From positions 1 through 64,000 of the forward strand of contig DAIDLI010000140.1 of NCBI GenBank assembly GCA_027449545.1: DNA of 64,000 bases. The letters are read 5' to 3'. Below are positions 26,883 through 36,242 of this stretch, in pieces. The notes beneath the pieces were generated by a model. That model was not told where the DNA came from, made no database searches, and saw nothing but the letters and a program-made list of their open reading frames with translations. Both the position numbers and the translations under genes were made by a program. Position 1 is the stretch's first letter; every line of letters starts with the position of its first letter. The stretch is from Acidobacteriaceae bacterium (GTDB lineage: Bacteria > Acidobacteriota > Terriglobia > Terriglobales > Acidobacteriaceae).

Positions 26883-27028
26883 CGGGTCTCCAGTTACTCG
26901 GGTGAAACAAGCTGCAAAGAGCTGCAATGATTCTCTTCGACGAAGGCGCAAAAACGGAACAGCGTTCAGCAGCAACTTGCGAACGCGGCGCCATCCGATC
27001 TGGCTTGTTCCGTGGAAAAAGGCGCCGT

Positions 27029-28522
27029 TCAGCGGGACGGCACTTTGGCCGCCGCCCCCGAAGCCAGCGCCCGCTGCACCTTGCTGTGATGGCGGCTGTA
27101 GGAGAAGTAGATCACCAGTCCCACAATCAGCCAGCTCCCGAACCCGATCCAGGCCGGCGCATCCAGTGAGAACATCAGCGACAGCGAGACGATCATTCCG
27201 CCAATCGGCACCAGCGGCACCAGTGGCGTGCGGAAGGGCCGGTGGATCTCCGGCGCGCGAGCGCGCATGATGATCACACCCAGGCAGACGATGGTAAAGG
27301 CCAGCAACGTGCCCAAGCTGACCAGTTCGCCCAGGAAGGCAATCGGGAAAAATGCTGCCAGAAACGCCACAAACACTCCCACCACCATGGAGGTGATGTA
27401 CGGTGTGCGAAAGCGCGGGTGGATGCGGCTGACCCACGGCCACAGCAGGCCGTCGTGGGACATGGTGTACAACACGCGCGACTGCCCCAGCAGCATGACC
27501 AGCATCACCGAGGCCAGCCCGGCGATGGCTCCCATGTCGATGAGAATCACGCCCCAGCGTGCGCCGATCTCCGCCGCGCCGTCAGCCACGGGCGCCGCCA
27601 CATTGAGGGTGGTGTAGGACTTCAGACCGGTCAACAGCCCGGCGACAATGATGTACAAAATCGTGCAGATGATCAACGATCCCAGAATTCCGAAAGGCAG
27701 GTCCTTCTGCGGATTGCGTGCCTCCTGCGCGGCCGTCGACACCGCGTCGAAGCCGATATAGGCAAAGAACACCACACCCGCCCCGCGCATGATGCCCGAC
27801 CACCCAAACTGGCCAAAGTGCCCGCCGTTCGCCGGAATAAACGGATGCCAGTTGTGCACCATGTGCGTCCAGTGCGCGAACGCAAAGCTCACGGCCAGCC
27901 CGATAAACACCAGCACCACCGATACCTTGATCATCACCGCGGCGCTGTTGAAGTTGGCCGACTCGCGCACGCCCACCACCAGCACAAACGTGATCACGAA
28001 GATCGCCGCCATCGCAAACACGTCCACCTGCGCGGAGATCGCATGGCCGAAGAGCGTGAATGCCAGATGCGGCGCGGCATTGAACGGTAGGTGGACACCG
28101 AAGAAGCCCAACAGACTGCTGACGTATCCGCTCCAGCCAACGGCGACAGTTGCCGCGCCAAAAGCATATTCCAGCACCAGTGCCCAACCGATCACCCACG
28201 CCACCAGCTCGCCCATGGTGGCGTAGCCGTAGGTATAGGCGCTGCCGGCGATGGGAATCATCGAAGAGAATTCGGCATAGCAGAGCCCCGCAAACACGCA
28301 CCCCAGCCCGGCGATGGCAAACGACAGCACAATTGCCGGACCGGCAAACTGCGCCGCCGCGGTGCCCGTCAGCACGAAGATGCCCGCGCCGATGATACCG
28401 CCGATACCCAGCGTCACCAGGTTGATCGGGCCCAGCGCGCGCTTCAGCGCGTGTTCGCCTTTGTTCTCAGCCTCGCTGAGAATCGTGCTGATCGGCTTGG
28501 TCGCCAGATATTTGGTGGCCAT
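27029..28522 (-). CDS. APC-superfamily amino acid permease (CAT-like)
   Basis: This is a 497-residue inner-membrane transporter with twelve or more helices, most like the cationic amino acid transporter group (YfnA-type). Diagnostic stretches are TLGIGGIIGAGIFVLTGTAA in helix 1, YAEFSSMIPIAGSAYTYGYA, VFFAYIGFDAVSTAAQEARN in helix 6 and MSHDGLLWPW. It probably imports amino acids, driven by the proton gradient. A second permease gene lies 104 bases upstream in the same direction, so the two may be co-transcribed. Confidence 0.92.
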   Translation of the reverse strand: MATKYLATKPISTILSEAENKGEHALKRALGPINLVTLGIGGIIGAGIFVLTGTAAAQFAGPAIVLSFAIAGLGCVFAGLCYAEFSSMIPIAGSAYTYGYATMGELVAWVIGWALVLEYAFGAATVAVGWSGYVSSLLGFFGVHLPFNAAPHLAFTLFGHAISAQVDVFAMAAIFVITFVLVVGVRESANFNSAAVMIKVSVVLVFIGLAVSFAFAHWTHMVHNWHPFIPANGGHFGQFGWSGIMRGAGVVFFAYIGFDAVSTAAQEARNPQKDLPFGILGSLIICTILYIIVAGLLTGLKSYTTLNVAAPVADGAAEIGARWGVILIDMGAIAGLASVMLVMLLGQSRVLYTMSHDGLLWPWVSRIHPRFRTPYITSMVVGVFVAFLAAFFPIAFLGELVSLGTLLAFTIVCLGVIIMRARAPEIHRPFRTPLVPLVPIGGMIVSLSLMFSLDAPAWIGFGSWLIVGLVIYFSYSRHHSKVQRALASGAAAKVPSR

Positions 28523-28626
28523 GCAACTCCTCTCTCAATCTCGTGCCGCGGCTTTCCGCCTGCGACGATCACGTTCCGGGCCGTCGCTCGCGCCAGAGTC
28601 AGGCCAGATGGTTAGATGGCATCGCT

Positions 28627-30180
28627 TCACGCCCTGTCCGCGGCGCCGCGCGACCAGAATAGATACACGGGAATACCCAGGATCACCAGCGCCAGCCCCG
28701 GCCATGTGTATTGAGGCTTATACCGCAATAATACGACGCAGATCCACGCCGCCATCACGATGTAGAGCGCCGGCAGCACAGGGTATCCGAACGCCTTGTA
28801 CGGCCGGGGCGCGTCGGGCCGCTTGACGCGGAGCACGAACAGACTCGCAATCGTCAGAATATAGAAGATCAGTTCCGCGAAGATGATGTAGTCGAGCAAC
28901 TGGCTATAGGAGCCGGAGACGCACAGCAGCATCGTCCACCCCCCCTGCACCAGCAGCGCCGCCACCGGAGTCTTGTAGCGGGGGTGCAGCTTGCCGGCGG
29001 ACTTGAAGAACAGACCGTCCTGACTCATGGCGTAGTACACGCGCGCGCCAGCGAGGGTCATGCCGTTCGCACAGCCGAAGGTCGAAATCAGGATCGCTCC
29101 GGCCATCAGCATGGCTCCGCCGGAGTGAAAGATCTGGCCCAGCACCGCGGTGGCCACGCGATCGTCCGCTGCATGCTGAATGCCCCGCGCCAGCGCCGTG
29201 ACGCCTTGAGGATCCCCGTGCATCGGCAGCACGAGCAGATAGCCCAGCGACACCAGGAAATAGACCGCGATCACGAACCCGGTGCCCAGCGCCAGCGAAA
29301 GCGGCAGATTTCTTTGGGGATTCTTCACCTCGCCCGCCGTGAAGGTGATGTTATTCCAGGCATCGGCCGAGAAGAGCGAACCCACCTGCACGACAGCCAG
29401 AATCACCAGCAGGTTGACCCAGGCCGTGGGGCCGCCCACGCCCACCTGCACCGCATGGAGCGAATGCCAGCCGGCGTTGCGCCAGAAGTGGCCGTGCGCG
29501 AAATTCGCCTGCCAGGCCGACACATTCACGCCCACTGTAAAGGCCAGCAGGATGAGCGCGGCCAGGGCAATCGCCTTGGCCGAGGTAAAAACATTCTGGA
29601 TGAGCGCGCCCAGTTGCACCCCGAAGATGTTGGCGATGGCCAGCAGCCCCACGACCAGGATCCCCGTCAAGTTTGCGGTGTTGACCCCGATCTCCATGTT
29701 GCCCAGGACCATCGGCCCCAGGTGCCACGCCGGAACATGGGCAATGTGCCACAGCCAGTGGGTCGCGGAGACGGACGGAAAAAACACGCCCAGGAATTTG
29801 CCGAAGGCAACGCACACTGCGGCGATGGTGCCGTTCTGGATCACCAGGAACAGCGTCCAGCCAAACAGAAAGCCCCATAGCGGCCCCATCGACTCGCGCA
29901 GATACACATACTGCCCGCCGGCCTTCGGCATCATGGCGGCCAGTTCGCCGTAGCTCAGGGCGCCGATCAGCGTCATTACCCCGGTGATGATCCACGCGCC
30001 CAGGTACAGAGCCGGCGAGTCGGTGCCGCGGGCAATGTCCGCGTCCACAATGTAGATGCCCGACCCGATCATCGAGCCGATCACAATCGCTGTGGAGCTG
30101 AAAAGACCCAGCGACTGGGAGAGCCGGGGCGTCCCAGCCGATTTTTCCACTGAAGCTGCCGCAGATTCGGGGACGTTCAC
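28627..30180 (-). CDS. APC-superfamily amino acid permease (LAT-like)
   Basis: This 517-residue inner-membrane transporter has about twelve helices and resembles the L-type amino acid transporter branch of the APC superfamily. Helix 1 reads TAIVIGSMIGSGIYIVDADI, followed by YGELAAMMPKAGGQYVYLRE and, in helix 6, SLFSADAWNNITFTAGEVKN. It is probably an amino acid exchanger or importer; the substrate is not predictable. It precedes the CAT-like permease and is divergent from thiE. Confidence 0.9.
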   Translation of the reverse strand: MNVPESAAASVEKSAGTPRLSQSLGLFSSTAIVIGSMIGSGIYIVDADIARGTDSPALYLGAWIITGVMTLIGALSYGELAAMMPKAGGQYVYLRESMGPLWGFLFGWTLFLVIQNGTIAAVCVAFGKFLGVFFPSVSATHWLWHIAHVPAWHLGPMVLGNMEIGVNTANLTGILVVGLLAIANIFGVQLGALIQNVFTSAKAIALAALILLAFTVGVNVSAWQANFAHGHFWRNAGWHSLHAVQVGVGGPTAWVNLLVILAVVQVGSLFSADAWNNITFTAGEVKNPQRNLPLSLALGTGFVIAVYFLVSLGYLLVLPMHGDPQGVTALARGIQHAADDRVATAVLGQIFHSGGAMLMAGAILISTFGCANGMTLAGARVYYAMSQDGLFFKSAGKLHPRYKTPVAALLVQGGWTMLLCVSGSYSQLLDYIIFAELIFYILTIASLFVLRVKRPDAPRPYKAFGYPVLPALYIVMAAWICVVLLRYKPQYTWPGLALVILGIPVYLFWSRGAADRA

Positions 30181-30308
30181 GATAGGAGATTTGTAAACGA
30201 TCGCAGGGCTGCTTGTCTCGTTCGTGTCGACCCGCTCCGAAACTACCGCGAAATCTCACCTGCTGCCGGACATGACGCACCCCGGGCAGGGGGACTAACC
30301 TGTTTTCT

Positions 30309-30950
30309 ATGCCCTGGATTTTTCCCAAGATCTACCCCATCCTCGACGCATCCATGATTCCCGCCGCCGGCCGCAGCGAGTTTCTGCTCCGCTTGGGCTC
30401 CGAGCTCGCTGAAGCCGGCGTCACCCTGCTCGAGTACCGCAACAAGACTGGATCCGTCCCTGAAATCCTGGCGGACGGCGCCATTCTGCGCGCCGCCATG
30501 CATGGCCCGGAGATCAAGCTCATCCTCGACGACCGCGTCGAGCTGGTCCAGACTCTGGGCTTCGACGGCGTACATGTCGATATGGGAGACGCATCGCCTG
30601 GTGAGGCACGCGAGCGACTAGGAGCCGCCTGCATCGTGGGCACCTATGGCGGCACTGAGGAACTGCTCCCAGGGATTCTCAAGCAGCCGGCTACTTACCT
30701 CTCCATTGGCCCCATCGGCCCCACCCGAACCAAGCAGACGACCAAGGTCCCCATCGGGCCGGAAGGCGTGCGCAAGCTGCGCGAAGAAGCCGGCCCCGAT
30801 CCGATCCTCGTGGCCGCCGGCGGCGTAACGCTGGAGAACGCAGCGGCTGTCCTCGCAGCCGGCGCAAGTACTGTCGCCGTCGCAGGAGCGATCTTCCGCA
30901 CCCCGCAACCCGCCGCCGAGTTCCGCCGCTGGCGGAACCAGCTCTGCTAA
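30309..30950 (+). CDS. thiE: Thiamine phosphate synthase
   Basis: ThiE joins the hydroxymethylpyrimidine diphosphate and thiazole phosphate moieties to give thiamine phosphate. The 213-residue TIM barrel begins PKIYPILDASM and contains LEYRNKTG, LILDDRVELVQTLGFDGVH (DDR with metal-binding aspartate), GTYGG, YLSIGPIGPTRTKQ and VAAGGVTLENAAAVLAAGA. It is shorter in the central loop than some relatives but keeps these core motifs. It stands alone; no TPP riboswitch is visible in the roughly 130 bases upstream. Confidence 0.88.
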   Translation: MPWIFPKIYPILDASMIPAAGRSEFLLRLGSELAEAGVTLLEYRNKTGSVPEILADGAILRAAMHGPEIKLILDDRVELVQTLGFDGVHVDMGDASPGEARERLGAACIVGTYGGTEELLPGILKQPATYLSIGPIGPTRTKQTTKVPIGPEGVRKLREEAGPDPILVAAGGVTLENAAAVLAAGASTVAVAGAIFRTPQPAAEFRRWRNQLC

Positions 30951-31081
30951 CGCCCGCAAACACTCAAAGCAATGCTCGAGGAATTTGCCGCGGTCATCTG
31001 AGTAATAAAAGGTTGTTCGATTTCGCCGCCGGAAAGCAGACTGGTTGAAGTGAGGGTCACCAGACCCTCACTCCAGGCCCT

Positions 31082-31585
31082 CTACATCTCGTCCGCCGAC
31101 GGCCCGTAGCTTCCCGGCACCTTTGCCCCCAGCAAGCGCAGATAGACGCTCAACTGGGCGCGGTGGTAAATCATGTGGTTGAGCACATAGTCCCGGAAGA
31201 CCTGATAGCGCGGCTCATCGATGAATGTGGTCCCGGCATAGATGAACTTCCAATGCTGGTCCCACTTCTCCGGCGTAGTTGCGCCGATCGCTTTACGCAC
31301 CTCCGCCAGATCGGCGTCGAGTTTCTTCAGGACTTCCTCCCGGTTGGCGGGAACATACGGCTCCCACTTATGGTCGGCTGCAAACTCCAGCTTGTCTTTC
31401 CGCAACGTATCCAGCGCCCACTGGCCGGTCATATCCGTCAGGTGCCCGGCCAGCCTGCCCAGGCTCATCGACTTCTCGTGCGGCTTGTAGCCCCTCTCCG
31501 CATCCGCCGGGATCGCCTCCAGTGTTTTGCGCGTCCGGGCAACTTCGCGATCGTACTCCGCCAGCAGTTCCTTCTGAAAATCCAT
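31082..31585 (-). CDS. DinB-like (DUF664-type) four-helix protein
   Basis: ATG 31585, with GGAGG six bases upstream, gives 167 residues; the longer open frame to 31846 is not used. The sequence is an alpha-helical bundle of the DinB/YfiT metal-binding kind. Candidate metal histidines appear in LAGHLTDMT and LNHMIYHRAQLSVYLRLLG. Such proteins act in thiol-dependent or stress-linked reactions, but the role here is unknown. It is downstream of the DUF900-like hydrolase on the same strand. Confidence 0.85.
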   Translation of the reverse strand: MDFQKELLAEYDREVARTRKTLEAIPADAERGYKPHEKSMSLGRLAGHLTDMTGQWALDTLRKDKLEFAADHKWEPYVPANREEVLKKLDADLAEVRKAIGATTPEKWDQHWKFIYAGTTFIDEPRYQVFRDYVLNHMIYHRAQLSVYLRLLGAKVPGSYGPSADEM

Positions 31586-31664
31586 GGCACAACCTCCTCG
31601 ATGAATCGAGAACCAGCATAGCCCAACTTCGCACCGGAAGGCGAATAAAAAGCGATAGTCACCT

Positions 31665-32537
31665 TCAACGGAATCGAGACGATTCGAATCCCGACGTAAA
31701 GGCCTCCTGCCAGCCGCGAGCGCCGCCGGCTGGCTCCGGCGTTCCCTGCGCGGGCACCTCCACCGGCAGCGGCAACACGGGAACTGGGGGCAAATCTGTT
31801 TGCAAGTAGTTCCCGTGATTGAACTTCCAACCATCGGGGATCTCAAAGGGAGCTACAAAGTTGGGCGGCCACGGCTGTGCGGGTCCGCAGTGCCCGAGCG
31901 CCGCGTGCCACCACGGGTGCCCTGCGTCCAAAATCTCGCCAATGAAGTTGCCGAGCGGGAACAGTCGCGACAGCACCGTATCTTTCCGCGAAGCCAAGGC
32001 CGAAATCGCACCCACCTTTCCAGTCGCGGCGGCAAACTCCTGCTTCAGGCAAGTGTCGTCAACGGCCGCTGCCATCAGGGTGAGGCGCCGCACCGGCCGG
32101 ACCATTGCCTGGACCGCTGACAGGACTACGCGCGCGCCGAGGCTGTGGGAAACGAGGGAGAGGCTGGCGGCCTGCTGAAAGTTTGCGTCCAGAAATCCAG
32201 CCAGCATGATGCCGGCATGATCCGCCACAGAGAGTTCGCCGGGATAATCCAGACCGTGCGCCCAAGTGGAATCCCCCGGCCACAACACTCCCACAAACGC
32301 CGCCGGTTCCGAGAGGCGCAGAAGTTGTTCCCAGTTCCCGAGCGAGGCAATTCCCGCAGCCCGAGTCACGTTATAGCCGTGCGTTGCCAGCAGCACATGA
32401 CGCCCACGAATCGCCGCCAGGAACTCCGATAGGGCCACCGTCGCATAATCGGCAAGACTGGTCGCGCGGACGATCTTCGGCTGGGCGGCCAGATCGCCGC
32501 CCACCGGTGCGTAGCGCAAATCCAGAAACAGGCTCAC
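31665..32537 (-). CDS. DUF900-like alpha/beta hydrolase
   Basis: The 290-residue product has an alpha/beta hydrolase core with HVLLATHGYNVTRAAG (oxyanion loop), a WPGDS segment and the nucleophile elbow LVSHSLGARV, the layout of DUF900 hydrolases. The start is GTG 32537, which overlaps the stop of the upstream membrane-protein gene (GTGA), indicating coupled translation. The last 80 residues are proline-rich and without known domain. Substrate unknown; lipase or esterase activity is plausible. Confidence 0.75.
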   Translation of the reverse strand: MSLFLDLRYAPVGGDLAAQPKIVRATSLADYATVALSEFLAAIRGRHVLLATHGYNVTRAAGIASLGNWEQLLRLSEPAAFVGVLWPGDSTWAHGLDYPGELSVADHAGIMLAGFLDANFQQAASLSLVSHSLGARVVLSAVQAMVRPVRRLTLMAAAVDDTCLKQEFAAATGKVGAISALASRKDTVLSRLFPLGNFIGEILDAGHPWWHAALGHCGPAQPWPPNFVAPFEIPDGWKFNHGNYLQTDLPPVPVLPLPVEVPAQGTPEPAGGARGWQEAFTSGFESSRFR

Positions 32538-33253
32538 GGCTTCTTCACCAGCTGCATCGCGTTCACAGCCGTGGCCAGCGCCGTCGACAGGTCCTTGGCC
32601 ACGGGTGCCAGCGGCGTCGCCAGCAACCCGACCAGCAGCGCCCTCCCGAAGTCGGGTGAAACCAGATAGGTCCCAAACGAGACCGTCGCCGAATTCACCA
32701 TCCAGCCCCCTGCAATCGCCAGCACGACCGCAATGGCCGCCGCCAGCCCGCGCATGGCATTGCGAAACACCTGGTCAGCACACTGATAGCTCTCATCCAG
32801 CATTGCGGTCACGATCAGGTCGAACCTTGACCACACATCCGACTCCTTCTCTGTGAGCGGAGCGCCCGACGCCATACTTGCCGCCACGGCCGTCAATGCT
32901 TCGGGATCGACATTCGCCGCAGCCGCCACCTGTGCTGCGTTGGCGGCGCTCAAATGAAGTTTAATGAGAGACTTGGCGATTGCCTTCTGATCTACCAAAT
33001 GAACTCCGTTCTCCCAGTTTGCCTGGAGCGTGTGCAGCACCGCGGCGGCCGGCAGCGCATTGAGCGGACTGCCCGCGCCTCGCTCGGCGGGGGTGAGTGC
33101 CGCCACCGTCCGGCGAATGAACTTGAATCCGATACGGTTCAAGAGCGGGCACGCCGGCTTCACGGCCTCCAGCAATCCGAAGGCAGCAATCCCCAGCCCC
33201 CCGATGGCACTGATCACAGTTGGCAATTGCAGATGCACGACCGCTGGCTGCAT
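32534..33253 (-). CDS. Hypothetical membrane-anchored protein
   Basis: From ATG 33253 the product has about 239 residues. A hydrophobic stretch near the N-terminus (VISAIGGLGIAAFGLLEAV) and two near the C-terminus (AAAIAVVLAIAGGWMV and ALLVGLLATPLAP) flank a helical, alanine-rich middle. The N-terminal extension to 33379 lacks support. The stop overlaps the hydrolase start, so the two proteins probably work together, perhaps with the hydrolase held at the membrane. I do not recognise the family. Confidence 0.6.
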   Translation of the reverse strand: MQPAVVHLQLPTVISAIGGLGIAAFGLLEAVKPACPLLNRIGFKFIRRTVAALTPAERGAGSPLNALPAAAVLHTLQANWENGVHLVDQKAIAKSLIKLHLSAANAAQVAAAANVDPEALTAVAASMASGAPLTEKESDVWSRFDLIVTAMLDESYQCADQVFRNAMRGLAAAIAVVLAIAGGWMVNSATVSFGTYLVSPDFGRALLVGLLATPLAPVAKDLSTALATAVNAMQLVKKP

Positions 33254-33582
33254 GCGTGTCCCTCCGGAGCAAAGCCCTGCGCGGCGCGCCAGCCCCTTCA
33301 GCAATTCTGCGCTCCACCAGGGAAATTGCCTGCAATTGTCGTCCCGCGATTCGCCTTCCGCAAGTCCCTGAAAAGCCACAATCGCACAGCGCTTCTCAGT
33401 CTCCCCACAGCGGCACCCCTCTTGACGGATCCTGTTGGGACTTGGGTCGTGAAGGGGAAGAGCCCCTCAGCCGGGAGAATCCGGCCTACATCGTGCGGAA
33501 GTCCCCTCCGGGACGCGCTTCGCCTTTGAAGAGGATGAACTTCAGCTTGGAAGAGATTGCAGGTAGCGCTGGGAGTGCTTCC
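33254..33582. other. Intergenic stretch with no supported gene
   Basis: About 330 bases between the membrane-protein start and the end of the deacetylase gene. There are small GC-rich hairpins such as GGGGAAGAGCCCC, but no reading frame with credible start and homology. Confidence 0.5.
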
Positions 33583-34428
33583 CTACCGTGCCAGGTCCGC
33601 GAACGAGATCAGTTCCAGCTCCGGAAATTCCTTCAGCGCGCCCAGCGCCTCGCGTTCGGTATCGCGCGAGGTGCGCAGCCGCGTGCGGACACGATCCAGA
33701 TCGCTGTCGTTGTACCCCGGGTGCGTGACCAGTTCCCAGATCCCTGGCGGCGCGTGGCGAACCAGCGCGCGGACGGTTGCGGCATTCAGCGTGCCCGTGC
33801 CCACCACCGCAATCGTACCGTCGGTGGTGGCAAACTCCGCCTCGGCAATCAAGCGCCGGCAGCGTGGCTCAAGCGTGCGCAGCAGCGACACCTGCGCCAC
33901 GCGCATCCATGCGGCTCCCTGCGTCGCTTCCACCGCCCAGGCGGGTTCAAAAGGATTGCGAATGGCTCGAATCCCGCAACTTTCCGCCGCCCGCAATACC
34001 GCCCCCAGCACACGGGGAAACATGTGCGTATGTTTGTGGGTATCCACGTGGGTCAATCGCACGCCCCTGCTTTGCAGCAGTTCGATCTGCGCCTTTGCCT
34101 CGGCCTCGATCTCCTCGGTGCGCATGCGCCCCGTCCCCAGCCGAGCAAGAAACGCACCCAGGGTGGGCAAGAGCCTCCCGGTCTTGTTGTCGATCAGCGA
34201 AGGAATTTTTCGCGGCGGCAAAACCGACTCGCCATCCACCAGTACAACGTGGCACCCCACGCCGAGGGACGGCGTGGTCTGCGCCTTCTCCACGGCATCC
34301 CGGGTAGCACCGGCCAGCGCCATCAGGGTGGTGCTGGTCAGCACGCCCGCGGCGTGCAACTCCATCACCGCGCGATTTACGCCCGCCGTCAATCCAAAGT
34401 CGTCCGCATTCACAATCAGGCGGGTCAC
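33583..34428 (-). CDS. YdjC/HpnK-family carbohydrate deacetylase
   Basis: This 281-residue metal-dependent deacetylase belongs to the YdjC family. The N-terminal metal site reads LIVNADDFGLTAGVNRAV, and the second reads VDTHKHTHMFPRV. In this family, ChbG removes an acetyl group from chito-oligosaccharides and HpnK acts in hopanoid biosynthesis; C-terminal features (VTHPGYNDSDLDRVRTRL) fit either. No hopanoid or chitin genes adjoin it, so I leave the symbol blank. It is transcribed away from the tRNA pair. Confidence 0.87.
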   Translation of the reverse strand: MTRLIVNADDFGLTAGVNRAVMELHAAGVLTSTTLMALAGATRDAVEKAQTTPSLGVGCHVVLVDGESVLPPRKIPSLIDNKTGRLLPTLGAFLARLGTGRMRTEEIEAEAKAQIELLQSRGVRLTHVDTHKHTHMFPRVLGAVLRAAESCGIRAIRNPFEPAWAVEATQGAAWMRVAQVSLLRTLEPRCRRLIAEAEFATTDGTIAVVGTGTLNAATVRALVRHAPPGIWELVTHPGYNDSDLDRVRTRLRTSRDTEREALGALKEFPELELISFADLAR

Positions 34429-34549
34429 GGCCTGAGTGTAGCAGTCCAGGCGCCGGCACGCTCCGTCCTTCCTCAGGCATTCGCCAGGACTTCTGCTTCC
34501 CCGCCGGGCCGCTGCTAGAATGACACAAGGCCTTTCGCGGGTCAGGGTG

Positions 34550-34626
<77 letters not shown>

Positions 34627-34632
34627 TTTCGC

Positions 34633-34722
34633 GGAGGGATGGGTGAGCGGTTGAAACCGGCGGTCTTGAAAACCGTTGTGCCCGCGAGGGTACCGGGGGT
34701 TCGAATCCCTCTCCCTCCGCCA
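34633..34722 (+). tRNA. tRNA-Ser(TGA), integration target
   Basis: A 90-nucleotide class II tRNA. Acceptor GGAGGGA (34633-34639) pairs with TCCCTCC (34712-34718). The anticodon loop CTTGAAA gives anticodon TGA, the variable arm is long, and CCA is encoded at 34720-34722. Six bases separate it from tRNA-Val. Its last 14 bases are duplicated at 41847-41860, marking the insertion site of the integrated element; the gene remains intact. Confidence 0.97.
34709..34722 (+). repeat. attL core, 14 bp
   Basis: CTCTCCCTCCGCCA, the end of tRNA-Ser(TGA) including CCA, is identical to 41847-41860. It is the left crossover core of the integrated element. Confidence 0.88.
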
Positions 34723-34846
34723 CAGATTCTTCTCGAAGCAGATGAGTGACTCTTAATTCCGCTCGAGCAAACCTGTAAAGTTAATCTTTCTAGACAGATA
34801 ATCCTCCACATGGCTATTCATTGTCTCTGGTTTGCCCAGAGGGATC

Positions 34847-34906
34847 GACGGTAGGATTGACGGTACCGCATGGGACTTCCTGACGGTATGCGTTTGACTG
34901 ACGGTA
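34847..34906 (+). repeat. GACGGTA repeats, candidate left arm-type integrase sites
   Basis: GACGGTA occurs at 34847-34853, 34859-34865, 34882-34888 and 34900-34906, the last three preceded by T. All lie between attL and the integrase start. The first two are 12 bases apart, exactly like the pair next to attR. Clustered directional repeats inside att sites are the usual arm sites bound by the N-terminal domain of tyrosine integrases; some may bind the AlpA-like protein instead. Confidence 0.7.
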
Positions 34907-34952
34907 TCCATGCATGTATTGTATTTTTATTACATAAGAAGAGGCATGAGAC

Positions 34953-36233
34953 ATGGCGTTGACGGCAGCGGAAGTGAACGGCGCGAAGGTTCGGATAGAG
35001 GGGGGGCAGGCGAAGGCTTACAAGCTGTTCGATGGCGGCGGTCTGTACCTGCATGTCACCGAGACCGGCGCGAAGCTGTGGCGCTACCAGTTCCGACTCG
35101 ATGGAAAGCAGAGCATCTATTCCATCGGCAAATACACAGATGCTGGCAGCAACCGCGTCATCATGTCGCTGGCCGCTGCACGTGATGCGCACCGTGAAGC
35201 GAAGAAGCTGGTGGACGCTGGCACCAATCCCACCAGCCACCGGAAGTCTCGTATAGAGGCAGAGAAGGCCGCCAAAGTACACTCCTTCACCTCTGTCGCC
35301 CGGGAGTGGCTCGACTGGTTTCGTCATGGCAAGAGTGAACGGCACGTCACCGTGACCGAGTCTCGATTGAACCGTGTGATCCTTCCGGCACTCGGTGGAT
35401 ACGCCGTCAATGACATCAAGCCTCAGACACTGGTGGACTTCGCCAAGGCTATCGAGTCAGAGAGCGGAAGGGAAATGGCGGACCGCTGCCTGATGGTTGT
35501 GGGACAGGTGTTGCGGTGGGCTGTTTCTAACGGAATGGCGAAGCAGAACGTGCATGCGGGACTCAGGCCGTCGGAGATTCTCAAGCCTGCCAGGGTGGTC
35601 AACTTCGCTCGGCTCGAAGAGAAGGATCTGCCGGGGTTGCTGCGGTCCATCGACGTGTACAGCGGCACGCTGGCAAGACTGGCGATGAAACTGATGGCTT
35701 ACACCCTGCTTCGCACCGGCGAGCTTATTAATCTGCGGTGGTCCGACGTCTGCGTCGATTGTGGCGACACCGACGCTCCGAAGATCACGATACCCGGCGA
35801 AAGAATGAAGGCTGGACGCGATCATGTGGTGCCGCTCTCCAGGCAGGCCGCGCACATATGCACCTTGCTGAAGCAGTACCGCAAGATGACCGACTCCAAG
35901 AGTCAGTACGTGTTCCCGGGCACTCAGGGTGCCGCGACGATGTCGAACATGACACTGCTGGTGATGTTTAAGCGGATGGGCTATGGCAAAAAGATGACTG
36001 GCCATGGTTGGCGCGGAGTGGCGTCAACCATCTTGAACGAGAAGGGATTTAATCGTGACTGGATTGAGCTTGCGCTGGCGCACGTTCCGCAGGGCGTGCG
36101 GCACGATTACAACAAGGCGTTGTACCTTGACGGCAGGCGGAAAATGCTCCAGTGGTACGCAGACCGGCTCGATACGCTGGCGAAGCAGGCATCACAGCAG
36201 GAGGCGCATGATCCTAATCTTGGTGTCCGGTGA
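34953..36233 (+). CDS. int: Tyrosine-type integrase (P4/DUF4102 family)
   Basis: This 426-residue site-specific recombinase catalyses integration and, with an excisionase, excision. An N-terminal DUF4102-type arm-binding domain spans about residues 1-95 (LFDGGGLYLHVTETGAKLWR), a SAM-like core-binding domain about 110-215, and the catalytic domain the rest. Catalytic residues visible are R254 (LLRTGELINLRW), H351 and R354 (GHGWRGVAST), H377 and the nucleophile Y386 (nine residues after H377). The gene starts 230 bases after its target tRNA and reads away from it, as expected. All catalytic residues are intact. Confidence 0.96.
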   Translation: MALTAAEVNGAKVRIEGGQAKAYKLFDGGGLYLHVTETGAKLWRYQFRLDGKQSIYSIGKYTDAGSNRVIMSLAAARDAHREAKKLVDAGTNPTSHRKSRIEAEKAAKVHSFTSVAREWLDWFRHGKSERHVTVTESRLNRVILPALGGYAVNDIKPQTLVDFAKAIESESGREMADRCLMVVGQVLRWAVSNGMAKQNVHAGLRPSEILKPARVVNFARLEEKDLPGLLRSIDVYSGTLARLAMKLMAYTLLRTGELINLRWSDVCVDCGDTDAPKITIPGERMKAGRDHVVPLSRQAAHICTLLKQYRKMTDSKSQYVFPGTQGAATMSNMTLLVMFKRMGYGKKMTGHGWRGVASTILNEKGFNRDWIELALAHVPQGVRHDYNKALYLDGRRKMLQWYADRLDTLAKQASQQEAHDPNLGVR

Positions 36234-36242
36234 ACTCTCCGA

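Noticed and set aside
25317-26930. 537-codon rightward open frame inside the secreted hydrolase gene
   Set aside because: It is antisense to a hydrolase with intact motifs; composition is arginine- and histidine-rich, typical of a shadow frame.
26883-27443. N-terminal extension of the hydrolase frame
   Set aside because: It overlaps a real permease gene; the signal peptide and ribosome site at 26882 mark the true start.
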